A stretch of 64,000 bases of DNA, taken from NCBI RefSeq assembly GCF_002929375.1, contig NZ_PJIP01000002.1:19470-83469 (forward strand), read 5' to 3'. Source of the DNA: Arthrobacter sp. DWC3 (GTDB lineage Bacteria; Actinomycetota; Actinomycetes; Actinomycetales; Micrococcaceae). Below are positions 36,024-44,795 of this stretch, piece after piece. Each line of letters starts with the position of its first letter. Position 1 is the first letter of the stretch. The notes below the pieces were generated by a model. The model was not told where the DNA came from, did no database searches, and was given only the letters and a program-made list of their open reading frames with translations. Both the position numbers and the translations under genes were made by a program.

Positions 36024-37925
36024 TTGACCGACGGATTCTCGACGAGCGCTGACACACCCCAACCCGGGACTGCACGGTCGATCCACGGATCCTCTTGCCG
36101 GCGGAGGGGTAGTCGTAGCAAACGATTCCGCCTTTTGCTGGTGGTCGCCGCCGCCGCGTTGGTAGTCCTCGCCGTCGTCGGTGGTTGGCTCAGTCACCGA
36201 GCTCAGCAGGTCCGCAGCAACCTTGAAAGCAGCATGTCACTCCTGCCGAAGCTGCAGGAGGCGGTTCTCGAGCGTGATACGGCTGGAGCCAGCGCAGTGA
36301 CAGCGGAGCTTCGGGAACACACAACTGCGGCCCGTTCTGCCGGCACCGACCCGCTTTGGAAGGCCGCGAGCCTCGTCCCATTTGTCGGACAAAACTTTAG
36401 CGCCGTCTCCGAGGTAGCTGTGTCCGCCGACGACGTCGTAGGCGGCGCCGTTGCACCAATGGTCACTGAGTTTGTGGCTTTGGATTGGAACTCGCTGACA
36501 CCGGTTGACGGGCGCATTGACACGACTTCCTTGGCGGATATTTCGCCGACTCTTTCGGCCGCCGCTAACACTGTGGATTTGTCTTACGGTCGTCTCGAGG
36601 CGATCGACCGCTCAGAGTTACTTCCGCAGATCTCCGGGCCTCTCCAGGATGCAGTCGAAGCATTGGACGAAGTTCGGGGGCCCGTCAATAGCGCATCACG
36701 CGCCAGCCAACTATTACCGTCCATGCTGGGCGCTGATGGGTCCCGCAATTACCTCGTGCTGGTGCAGAACAGCGCCGAGATCCGCGCAACTGGCGGTATC
36801 TCTGGGGCATTGGCCGTGCTCACCGTGGAGGACGGACGGATTTCCCTGACGGACCAGGGCAGTGCGACCGAGATGGGCAACTTCAACCCCCCACTCGCAG
36901 TCGATGCAGAGCAGGAACAAATTTACTCCTCCCGGATGACCTCGTTCATGCAGAGCGTCAACCTCACCCCGGACTTCCCCACCGCTGCCTCGACCGCTCA
37001 GCGCATGTGGGAGGAGCGCCATCCGGGCTCCCTTATCGACGGGGTGATTGCACTGGACCCGGTGGTGCTGGCCAACATCCTTCTGGCCACCGGACCCGTT
37101 GAACTCGGTGACTTCGGTGATCCCGCAGTCAAGGCACTGCTCGCAAATTCGCAACTGCCGACGGCACTAAATTCCGAGAACGTTGTGCCGACGCTGCTCT
37201 CCGACGTGTATGCCCAAATCGAAGAACCTGCCCTGCAGGATGCGTATTTCGCAGCCGTCGCCGGCAAGGTGTTCGCTGCGCTGTCCAACGTACAGGGAGA
37301 CGGCACGCAGCTAGTCGATGCTCTAGTCACGAGTGCCGAGCAGGGACGGCTGTACGTATGGTCTGCCTCGTCACAAGAGCAAGACCTTCTCGCGCAGACC
37401 AACTTGGGCGGCGCAGTTCTTGGACCTGTCGTGGGCGGGGCCGCTTTCGGCGCGTACTTCAATGACGGTACGGGCGCGAAGATGGACTACTACGTGCGGC
37501 GAACGGTGCAACTCGTGAAGAGCTGTCCGGGTGACGGTTATTCCCTCTATACGGTGAAGGTGACCCTCACTAATACCGCACCGACGGACGCTGCGACCAG
37601 CCTGCCCGAGTATGTGACCGGTGGTGGGGTCTTCGGTGTCGACCCAGGCCGGGTCAAGACCAATACCGTCACCTATGGGCCGGCCCAGTCGCTCCTCCAG
37701 CAGGCACGGATGAACGGTACCGACGTGCCCGTGGGGTCCTTCGCACACGGCAACCGGCCGGTCGGAATGCTCACCACGGAGCTCGGGCCGGGTGAGACCG
37801 CAACCCTCGAGATGGACTTCTCGAAGGTGGTGCAGGAAACCGAGCCGACTCTCGACATCACCCCGACTGTGCAGGACCCCGCAGAGATCGAGCTACCGGC
37901 CGAAGGGCTGCAGTCCTGCAGCTGA
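36024..37925 (+). CDS. DUF4012 membrane-anchored extracellular protein
   Basis: This 633-residue protein has a basic N-terminus (RRRGSRSKRFR), one membrane segment (about residues 36-56) and a large external domain. The DUF4012 signature region is visible around MLGADGSRNYLVLVQNSAE and ATGGISGALAVLTVEDGRI, then FPTAASTAQRMWEERHP and IDGVIALDPVVLANILLATG. The C-terminal part is beta-rich. The family is common in actinobacterial exopolysaccharide loci and resembles LytR-CpsA-Psr companions in context, but its activity is unknown. The TTG start at 36024 follows AAGGA by eight bases. It ends the operon that begins with the kinase. Confidence 0.85.
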   Translation: MTDGFSTSADTPQPGTARSIHGSSCRRRGSRSKRFRLLLVVAAAALVVLAVVGGWLSHRAQQVRSNLESSMSLLPKLQEAVLERDTAGASAVTAELREHTTAARSAGTDPLWKAASLVPFVGQNFSAVSEVAVSADDVVGGAVAPMVTEFVALDWNSLTPVDGRIDTTSLADISPTLSAAANTVDLSYGRLEAIDRSELLPQISGPLQDAVEALDEVRGPVNSASRASQLLPSMLGADGSRNYLVLVQNSAEIRATGGISGALAVLTVEDGRISLTDQGSATEMGNFNPPLAVDAEQEQIYSSRMTSFMQSVNLTPDFPTAASTAQRMWEERHPGSLIDGVIALDPVVLANILLATGPVELGDFGDPAVKALLANSQLPTALNSENVVPTLLSDVYAQIEEPALQDAYFAAVAGKVFAALSNVQGDGTQLVDALVTSAEQGRLYVWSASSQEQDLLAQTNLGGAVLGPVVGGAAFGAYFNDGTGAKMDYYVRRTVQLVKSCPGDGYSLYTVKVTLTNTAPTDAATSLPEYVTGGGVFGVDPGRVKTNTVTYGPAQSLLQQARMNGTDVPVGSFAHGNRPVGMLTTELGPGETATLEMDFSKVVQETEPTLDITPTVQDPAEIELPAEGLQSCS

Positions 37926-38181
37926 GGGGCAGGGTGACGGGCACCGAGGTTAACAGTGCGTTACATGTGGTCCTGAAGTGACACACCTCTTCTCATACCT
38001 GCTTGCCGCTGCTACTTTGTGAGTAGTAAGTCCCTTTGATCCCAGTAGTCTTACAGCCGGTTAGAGTATTAAGGCTAATTGCTATAGGGTTCGAAGAGTT
38101 GGTCGAGGGCGCAGGGAACCACCCTCCGATCACCTCACTGTTCTCACTCGTCTCATTTCTTTTTCTTCTTGGGGAGCCACC
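37926..38181 (+). promoter_or_regulatory. Promoter region of LAxTG protein with inverted repeat
   Basis: The gap contains CTACT-N5-AGTAG (38012-38026), a candidate dimer site. Next come the 11-mer AGTAGTCTTAC (38044-38054), also found upstream of the STAND regulators at 44717-44727, and a possible -10 TATAGG near 38085 with TTAGAG 16 nt before it. A/T content is high for this genome. The promoter assignment is by eye only. Confidence 0.4.
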
Positions 38182-38817
38182 ATGCGCAAGACCGCCTCCG
38201 TCCTGGCAATCGCCGGAACCATCACCCTCCTTGGAGCAGGTGCGGCGACGGCCGCGCCCGTTTCGACCACCATCACCTACACTGCCCCGGGAACGGCCGG
38301 CACCGTCAGCGATGCCGCCGTGGCACCGGGCGAGACCGTGACCTTCAGCGCCCCGAGTGGCTCCTTCGCCGCCAACGAGGCGGTCACCATCGTCGCAACC
38401 GCAGCCAATGGCACCACGTACTCCTTCGCAGCCAAGGCAGGTGCGGACGGCAGCCTCTCCGCCTCCATCGCCATCCCGGCCGAGGGCACGTACACGCTGC
38501 TCGCCACGGGCGCCGCTTCCAAGAAGACCGCCGTGTCCAGCGTGAATGTCGACTCGGACAACGCGGTTGGCGCCGTCATCAGCACCAACGTCGGCACGAT
38601 CACCGGCACCACCGGTACAACGGGTGGCACCACCACCGGTACGACGAGTGGCACCACCGGTACAACGGGTGGCACGACGACAGCCACCGGCAACGGCGGC
38701 CTCGCCAACACCGGTATCGATTCCGCCATGTTCCTCTGGGGTGCCGCAGGCATCGGTGCGCTCGGCCTCGGCGCCGGCAGCATCGTGGTTGCCCGCCGTC
38801 GCTCCGCCGAGGCGTAA
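38182..38817 (+). CDS. Secreted LAxTG-type cell-wall-anchored protein
   Basis: This 211-residue surface protein has a signal peptide (MRKTASVLAIAGTITLLGAG, cleavage near ATAAPV). An Ig-like beta domain of about 90 residues is followed by a low-complexity Thr/Gly segment built from GTTGTTGGTT-like units (about residues 135-170). It ends in a sorting signal: LANTG, a hydrophobic helix (MFLWGAAGIGALGLGAG) and an RRR tail. LAxTG is the motif of class E sortases in high-GC actinobacteria; no sortase gene is in this window. The role is probably wall-associated, perhaps linked to glycan display given the position after DUF4012. A very strong terminator follows. Confidence 0.85.
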   Translation: MRKTASVLAIAGTITLLGAGAATAAPVSTTITYTAPGTAGTVSDAAVAPGETVTFSAPSGSFAANEAVTIVATAANGTTYSFAAKAGADGSLSASIAIPAEGTYTLLATGAASKKTAVSSVNVDSDNAVGAVISTNVGTITGTTGTTGGTTTGTTSGTTGTTGGTTTATGNGGLANTGIDSAMFLWGAAGIGALGLGAGSIVVARRRSAEA

Positions 38818-38848
38818 CACCTGACACCACGCACTACGAAGTCAGTAC

Positions 38849-38890
38849 ATAGAAGAAGGGCCGGAGCATTTGCTCCGGCCCTTCTTCTAT
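38849..38890. terminator. Strong bidirectional hairpin terminator
   Basis: Arms AGAAGAAGGGCCGGAGCA (38851-38868) and its exact complement (38871-38888), extended by two A-T pairs outward, give a 20-bp stem with a tiny loop. The A-rich left and T-rich right ends make it a classical Rho-independent terminator for the LAxTG gene. Confidence 0.9.
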
Positions 38891-39185
38891 GCGCTCCGCG
38901 TGTATCAGGTTGCCCTGAATCCGGAGGAAGGGGCCAGCGACAGCTGGGGACGAAGTCTCGGTCTCAAGAAGACTCCTATGCCGCTGGCCCCAGTCCGGGA
39001 CCCGCCTTCACTCGGGTGAGGGCACGAGCCCTGCTGCTGGACCACCCTTGCTCCAACGGGTCCAACATTACGTACCGCTTGCATACCTCTCACGAGTACG
39101 AGGGGCTTGTCTTTTGCCCGCTAGTACCCGGAGTCACTTGATTCGCTACCTGCCCGACCCGCCGAACTACGTGGTCAGGCCGTAG
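38891..39185. other. Intergenic region with nested inverted repeats
   Basis: Convergent gene ends flank this stretch. GGGGCCAGCG (38930-38939) and CGCTGGCCCC (38982-38991) are exact complements 42 nt apart, with a smaller AGTCT/AGACT pair inside. CACGAGTA (39091-39098) resembles the motif seen near the regulators. ACTACG/CGTAGT near 39170 may end the regulator operon. No gene is recognised. Confidence 0.45.
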
Positions 39186-41903
39186 TCACCCCTGCTCCTG
39201 GTCCCTCGTGAATTCGGCGGCGAGTTCCTCGCGCGTGGTGATGCCGAGTTTCCCGTAGATCCGGTAGAGATGTCCCTCCACCGTCCGGGTGGACAGGACG
39301 AGGATCCTCGCGATGGCGCGGTTCGTCGCGCCTTCCGCCGCGAGCTTCGCGATCTCCCGCTCCCTCGACGTCAGCTCGTGGGACGTGCGGGTATCCCCTT
39401 CCTCGTGGGGCAGCACGCCCTCGAGCAGTGACTGGCGCCGGCGCATACTTCGCAGCGCGAGCCGCCGGGCCCTGACGTCCCCCTTGTCCGCATACAGGCG
39501 CATCGCCCGGGCCGAGGCATCAGCCGCGAGTGGGACCTTCTGAATAGTCTCCGCCTTGTCGGCCGCCAGCAGGAGGGCGTCGGGATCCGAGGCGGTGAGA
39601 GCGTGGGCGTATTGCGAGAGGACCTGCGCCTCGGATCCTTCGAAGCTGTCCGCGAGTTCCGCGAGACGCCACGCCCTCGCCGTGTCCCCGAGCGTCACCA
39701 GCAGTTCCAGGGCGTCCTTCTCGGAGGCCGGGTACGGTGCGGACCCCGCCGCTTCGGCCAGCTCCCGGAGTGCGTCGAGATCGTGGCCGCCCTCCGAGCT
39801 CCCGGAGTTGGCTGCGGCGAGATAGGCGCGAGCCACGAGCAGCATGGGGCGGCTACCTGTACCCGCCACCTGGGCGAACTCCTGCTCGAAGGCCTGGGCG
39901 GCATCCTGGTCTCCCAGCGAGTGCGCACACCAGGCTGCGACGCCCAGGGCGTAGGGAAGCAGCATCTCGCTGTCCGCCTGCCGCAGTGACACGAGGGCCG
40001 GGACGAGGATGCGCAGCGCCGACCGGTACTTGCCCCGGCGTACCTCGAGGACCGCCTGCAGCACGGGGAGCGCTCCGCTGAGGTAGTTCAGGTCCACCAG
40101 CGGCTGCCGGCGGTACTCGTCGAGAGCCTCCGTGGCCGTCGAGAGGTCACCCGAGCCCATGAGCGCGCTGACGTACTGGGCCACGATGGGTGCCCGGAGA
40201 TGCTCCAGCCGCCCCTGCGACCGGTCCACGTCCTCGAGGGCCGCCCGCAGTTCCGCATGCGCCGCGTTGCACAGCCCCAGGGCGCCGTCGATCATGCCGC
40301 GCAGCGTCAGCACCAGGACCGGGACGTGGGCCGGCGGGGCGGTCTCCTCGGAGGAGAGGCTCTCGTCCAAGGACTGCAACTCCGTGCGCGCCGTGTCGAA
40401 CTGACCCTCGAGGACCCAGCCGAGCAACCGGAGGAGTGTCAGGTCCTCGGGCGCCGACACTGCGTCATCGAGGCTGCCCTTCGGGGGCCGCACACCGTCG
40501 CGCCCTGAGCCCATGGCCTCGAGCCTTGCCGCACACGCCTCGGCGATGTCGTGGAGGATGGCCGGGTCGTCACCCCGCCGCACACAGGCCAGGGCCTTGA
40601 GGGTCGCTGCATCGGCCAGTGTGCCCGGCCGCGCCGGACCGGCCAGCACCTGGTCGAGCATGGCGACGGCCACCGCGTACTCCCCCAGGGTCACCCGCAC
40701 GCGGGCCTCCTCGACCGCTGAGGCGGCGTCCCCTCCCTCGGTCTTCGCTGCTCCCGCGAACCGGAGGGCCGATTCCGGCCGGGAGACGTGCGCCGCCGTC
40801 CGTGCAGCCTCGAGGAGGATTGCGGCCGGTACAGGCACGTTCGCGTCGAGGGCCCAGTTCAGGTATTCGATCCGCCCGTCCTGCAACGGGGGCAGCGTGA
40901 CGTCGTCGTCGAACACCTGCCGGCGCAGCTCGGCGCTGCGCCCGGCGGGAACGATCGCCCTCATGACGCGCGTCATCATGGGGTGCGCCACGCGGAGCAA
41001 CCCGGTGGGCGAACCCGGGCTGCGCAGCAGACCGCGCCGCAGCAGCTGCTGCGCCACGGCATCCTCCTCGAGCCGCGCCAGGCGCGCCGAGGTCAGCCCG
41101 CCGCTGAGCGACACGGCCTCGTACGCCGTCCGTTCCTGCTCGCTGAGCCCCTGGAGGAGCGTCTTCGCCAGGTCCACGAGCGGCGGACCGGGTGGGTGGA
41201 AGCGTCCCGTGAGGCACCACACCCCGTCCCGGAGCACCAGCTCCCCCGTGGCCGAGGCGTGGTCCAGCAGTGCGCGCAGCATCAGCGGATTCCCAGCGCT
41301 CTGGCGGGCGAAGTAGGCTTCCGCTCCCCGGGTCACGGGCCCGCCGAGAACGGTTTCGCAGAACGTGCCGGCGTCGGCGTCGGACAGTCCCGCGAGGTCC
41401 ACGCGGCTGATGAAGCCGTCCGTGTACAGGGAGAACAGCTCTCCCGAGCGCGGCGGGATGCCGTTGGAGAAGAGCACCACCTTGATGGTCCGTGAGACCA
41501 CCAGCTGGGTGAGGATGTGGCTGCTGTCGTCGTCGAGGTACTGGGCGTCGTCGATGACCACGACGGCGTCGCGGCCCTGCGACGCATCCCGCAGGTAGGC
41601 GACGAGCGCGCGGAGTGCGGAGAGGGAGGAGCGCAGCGCCTGGGGCGACGCGTCCGAGAGGTAGGCGCCGAGCGACCCGTAGGGAACCTCGGCGAGGTTC
41701 GCCGTCCCCCTGATGACGAAGCACCGCTTGTGCTGGCCGTCGATGATCGGCACGAGCCGGCGCGCGATGGCGCTCTTGCCCATACCGGTCTCGCCGATCA
41801 CGAGAGCCCCGTGGAGATCGGGGTGGGACAGGGTGTGGACGATCGCACCCAGGACCCGCTCGATCCCGACGAGGGGAACGGAACCGTCCTCGCGGAGCGT
41901 CAC
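39186..41903 (-). CDS. STAND-type ATPase LuxR-family transcription regulator (second of pair)
   Basis: This 905-residue regulator is of the MalT/LAL type. The N-terminal P-loop ATPase has Walker A VIGETGMGKSAIARRL (near residue 35) and Walker B DAVVVIDDAQYLDDD, followed by a winged-helix-like part. A long helical-repeat region follows, and the C-terminal LuxR helix-turn-helix reads LTSREREIAKLAAEGATNRA then STRTVEGHLYRIYGKLG. Such proteins sense a ligand or partner through the repeats and bind DNA as oligomers when ATP-loaded. The GTG at 41903 makes a GTGA overlap with the upstream paralogue, so the two are co-translated. The target genes are unknown; nearby glycan and wall genes are candidates. 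Confidence 0.88.
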   Translation of the reverse strand: MTLREDGSVPLVGIERVLGAIVHTLSHPDLHGALVIGETGMGKSAIARRLVPIIDGQHKRCFVIRGTANLAEVPYGSLGAYLSDASPQALRSSLSALRALVAYLRDASQGRDAVVVIDDAQYLDDDSSHILTQLVVSRTIKVVLFSNGIPPRSGELFSLYTDGFISRVDLAGLSDADAGTFCETVLGGPVTRGAEAYFARQSAGNPLMLRALLDHASATGELVLRDGVWCLTGRFHPPGPPLVDLAKTLLQGLSEQERTAYEAVSLSGGLTSARLARLEEDAVAQQLLRRGLLRSPGSPTGLLRVAHPMMTRVMRAIVPAGRSAELRRQVFDDDVTLPPLQDGRIEYLNWALDANVPVPAAILLEAARTAAHVSRPESALRFAGAAKTEGGDAASAVEEARVRVTLGEYAVAVAMLDQVLAGPARPGTLADAATLKALACVRRGDDPAILHDIAEACAARLEAMGSGRDGVRPPKGSLDDAVSAPEDLTLLRLLGWVLEGQFDTARTELQSLDESLSSEETAPPAHVPVLVLTLRGMIDGALGLCNAAHAELRAALEDVDRSQGRLEHLRAPIVAQYVSALMGSGDLSTATEALDEYRRQPLVDLNYLSGALPVLQAVLEVRRGKYRSALRILVPALVSLRQADSEMLLPYALGVAAWCAHSLGDQDAAQAFEQEFAQVAGTGSRPMLLVARAYLAAANSGSSEGGHDLDALRELAEAAGSAPYPASEKDALELLVTLGDTARAWRLAELADSFEGSEAQVLSQYAHALTASDPDALLLAADKAETIQKVPLAADASARAMRLYADKGDVRARRLALRSMRRRQSLLEGVLPHEEGDTRTSHELTSREREIAKLAAEGATNRAIARILVLSTRTVEGHLYRIYGKLGITTREELAAEFTRDQEQG

Positions 41904-44518
41904 TGCAGCGGAGTGGGCAGCAGCTCTGCGAGCTGGAGGCGGGAGGAGACGTGGAGCTTCGAGTAGATCTGGTACAGGTGACCCTCGATGGTCCGCACGG
42001 ACACGCACATCACGTCCGCGATCTCTCGGTTGGCGTACCCGCTCGCCGCGAGCTGGGCGATCTCGCTCTCCCGCGGGGTGAGCGAGTCGAGCTGCGAGAT
42101 GGGGCCGGCGGCGGTCTCGTGCACGAGGACCTGCCGGGCCCGCTGCTGCACCTCGCGCACGGACGACTTGTTGCCCTGGGCTTGCGCCGCACTCAGCGCG
42201 GACCGGGCGGCGTCCCGGCCGAAGTTCTGGTCACCGGCGGCAGCCGCGAGCTCCATGGCCTGCAGGAGCACCTCGGCGTCGCGGTGTCCCACGCCCTTCG
42301 CGAACATCTCACTGAGCCGGGCGAACGGCCCCTGCACACGGGCGGCGACGTCGGACAACTCGGCCAGCGCCCCGGTGTTGCCGAGCCGGACGGCGCTGGT
42401 GAAGGCGGACAGCTCGAAGAGCGACGCCCCCCGTTCCCGGTCGCGCTGCCCCAGGACCTGCAGCTGCTGTGCTGCCTCGGTCTTGGCTTCGCGCAGGCCG
42501 AGGCTCGAGAGCTGCAGCTGTGCCGTGAGTCGGCGCACCATCCATGGCGTGCCGGCGGTGGGTTCGGCGTGGACGAGGAACGGGATGGCGTCCTGGATGT
42601 TCCTGTTCATGGTGTGGCAGTAGGCGATCGACGCGGCAGCGATCGGCAGGAGGCGATGCGGATCGCCGACCCGCAGCTGGTCGAACGCCGGCTTGAGACG
42701 ACCGAGGGCCTCCTCGGGCTGGCCGTAGCGGGCGAGGACGAGTCCGAGGGCCAGCTGCAGGGAGGATCCGCGGCGTGCGATCCCCCCGTCCTCGACGTCC
42801 AGACCGAGCCGCCGGGCACCGGGTTCCCAGCTGCCGGAGGCACTGTAGACCGCGACGAGGCGGAGGGAGACGATCTCCCGCGTACGACGACTCACGCTGC
42901 CATGCTGCAGGCGATCCGCGAGGTCGTCGGCGAGCTGGAGCGCTTCGAGCTGGCTCTCCATCATGGCCCACGCCTCGCACAGGAGCGCATCGCTGCGCAG
43001 CCTCTGCTCAGCACTGAGCGGGTAGGCGGCCTCCCTCAGGGACAGCATGAGCTCGCGGGAGCGCGGGTACTCGCCGTCGAGGGAGGCGAGCTCGGCGCGG
43101 GTCAGGATGACCTCGGCCCGGAGCACCTCCCTGTCCACGCCGGCGCTCTCGGCGCGGGCTTCCGCATCCGCGATCGGGTCGCCCGCACCGCGCAGGCCGA
43201 GGAAGTTCCGCAGGACAGCGTCGGCGAGGAGCATACGGACGGCGTCGGCCGGAGCGGCCTCCTCGAGGAGCGGGGCGGCGAGCGAGAGGGCGTTCGCGGC
43301 ATCCTCGAAACGGCCGTCGTCGATGAGTGCACGGGCGCGCTCTCCCGCGATTGCCGCCGTCGACCGGTACACGTCCTGGATCTCCGTGAACTCGACGGCG
43401 TCGCAGTAGCGGCCGTCGTTCCTCGCCGACTGCGCGGCGGCCAGGCACAGGGCCGCGGGCACCGCCCGGTGGCAGCGAAGCAACCAGCGGACATGGCGTT
43501 CGGGGTGGAGCGCCTCGGTGAGGGCGGGGTCCTCCACCAGCCGCTCGTACAGTTCCTGGGCGCGCTGCGCGGCGATGGACTCGACGGCCCCGGCGCCCAG
43601 CACGGGGTCGGTGAGCTCCACGTCCTCCTGCTTGCCGTGGCGGACCACCACCAGGCCTGCGGACTGCAGGGCGTCGACGTCGGTACTGCCGGCGAGCCGG
43701 TGCATCGCTGGAACGGGCAGCCGGCCGGCGAGGGCCAGGAGGTGGGCGACGTCGCGCTGCCCGGCGGGCAGACCCTCGAGCACGGAGAGAGCGGCCTCGG
43801 TGACCTCGGCCGGGACGGGGGTGCCGCCGGGCAGGAGCACCCAGGTGCCGTCCTGCCGGACGATGCGGCGTCCGCGCAGGGCCCGGACGGACGCCTGCAG
43901 GAAGCGGGCGTTGCCCCCGCTCATCCTCAGGAGCAGGTGCACGCACTCGACGCTGACCGGGCCGTCGAGTTCAGCCTCGAGGAAGGCTCCGGCCTCCGCT
44001 GCGGTGAACGGCGAGAGGTCGAACCGCTTGAGGGAGCCCTCGCGCCACAGCGACGCGAACAGGGGATCCGCGGCCGTGAAGTCCTGTGTGGTCAGCAGCA
44101 CGCTCGCGGTCCCGTTGATCACGAGCTGCGTGATGAGGCCGGCGGAGGACGGATCGAGGTACTCGATGTTGTCCACTGCGAGCACCACGCGGCGTCCCCG
44201 GGCCTGGAAGTTGAGCAGCTCGGAGACGGCCCGCAGCACGGTGACCGGGTGGTCGACCACGTCCGTCTCGAGCTCCGAGAGCAGGAAGTTCACCGGCCGG
44301 AACGCCTGGTGGTGGGAGCCCTTGGAGCCCCGGATCCGCACGATCAGGAGCTCCGCGGCCTGCGCTGCGAGCGCCTGCTGCATGACGGCGGTCTTGCCGA
44401 CGCCGGCTTCGCCGACCAGCACGGCACCGACGGAGCCGGTGGAGAGAATGGCTTCCTCGACCGCCGTGACGATGTCCGTGCGCCCCACGAAGAAGGGTGC
44501 TTCTGCCAGCCTGCTCAT
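41900..44518 (-). CDS. STAND-type ATPase LuxR-family transcription regulator (first of pair)
   Basis: This 872-residue paralogue of the next gene has Walker A VLVGEAGVGKTAVMQQ (near residue 34), Walker B RRVVLAVDNIEYLDPSS and a large helical sensor region. The C-terminal LuxR domain reads LTPRESEIAQLAASGYANRE then SVRTIEGHLYQIYSKLH. The ATG at 44518 opens directly on FFVGRTDIV, the usual start of such ATPases. Two linked STAND regulators of equal build suggest a tandem duplication that may act as a pair. A near-perfect palindrome, CTACACGAGTAG (44654-44665), lies about 140 nt upstream. Confidence 0.88.
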   Translation of the reverse strand: MSRLAEAPFFVGRTDIVTAVEEAILSTGSVGAVLVGEAGVGKTAVMQQALAAQAAELLIVRIRGSKGSHHQAFRPVNFLLSELETDVVDHPVTVLRAVSELLNFQARGRRVVLAVDNIEYLDPSSAGLITQLVINGTASVLLTTQDFTAADPLFASLWREGSLKRFDLSPFTAAEAGAFLEAELDGPVSVECVHLLLRMSGGNARFLQASVRALRGRRIVRQDGTWVLLPGGTPVPAEVTEAALSVLEGLPAGQRDVAHLLALAGRLPVPAMHRLAGSTDVDALQSAGLVVVRHGKQEDVELTDPVLGAGAVESIAAQRAQELYERLVEDPALTEALHPERHVRWLLRCHRAVPAALCLAAAQSARNDGRYCDAVEFTEIQDVYRSTAAIAGERARALIDDGRFEDAANALSLAAPLLEEAAPADAVRMLLADAVLRNFLGLRGAGDPIADAEARAESAGVDREVLRAEVILTRAELASLDGEYPRSRELMLSLREAAYPLSAEQRLRSDALLCEAWAMMESQLEALQLADDLADRLQHGSVSRRTREIVSLRLVAVYSASGSWEPGARRLGLDVEDGGIARRGSSLQLALGLVLARYGQPEEALGRLKPAFDQLRVGDPHRLLPIAAASIAYCHTMNRNIQDAIPFLVHAEPTAGTPWMVRRLTAQLQLSSLGLREAKTEAAQQLQVLGQRDRERGASLFELSAFTSAVRLGNTGALAELSDVAARVQGPFARLSEMFAKGVGHRDAEVLLQAMELAAAAGDQNFGRDAARSALSAAQAQGNKSSVREVQQRARQVLVHETAAGPISQLDSLTPRESEIAQLAASGYANREIADVMCVSVRTIEGHLYQIYSKLHVSSRLQLAELLPTPLQ

Positions 44519-44795
44519 CTCGCCACCGCCTTGTGGGACACGAAGGTTAGCTGCTCTGTCTCGATCACGCCAGGGATACTCATATCCATGGGACCACTTC
44601 CTGGGTTCGAAGAGTGTGTGGTTCCCCTTGAGCCTAGGAAGGCTAGCACGGCTCTACACGAGTAGCACTTACTGGAGTTCGACGACACCTACTCGCTTTG
44701 CACCCACGTAGTAACCGTAAGACTACTTGCAAACCCCGCAATTAATACGTGGGATGCGAGTGTTCAATTGCGTGCCAGTATGCGTGGAACTCCCG
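44519..44795 (-). promoter_or_regulatory. Regulator promoter region with repeated CTAC/GTAG sites
   Basis: The gap between prs and the STAND regulators contains the palindrome CTACACGAGTAG (44654-44665), CTACTCG (44689-44695) and GTAAGACTACT (44717-44727, the complement of the 11-mer at 38044). These may be autoregulatory sites. No gene is seen. Confidence 0.4.

Noticed and set aside
38580-38700. CRISPR-like appearance of the Thr/Gly repeat DNA in the LAxTG gene
   Set aside because: The repeats are in-frame coding repeats without spacers or cas genes.
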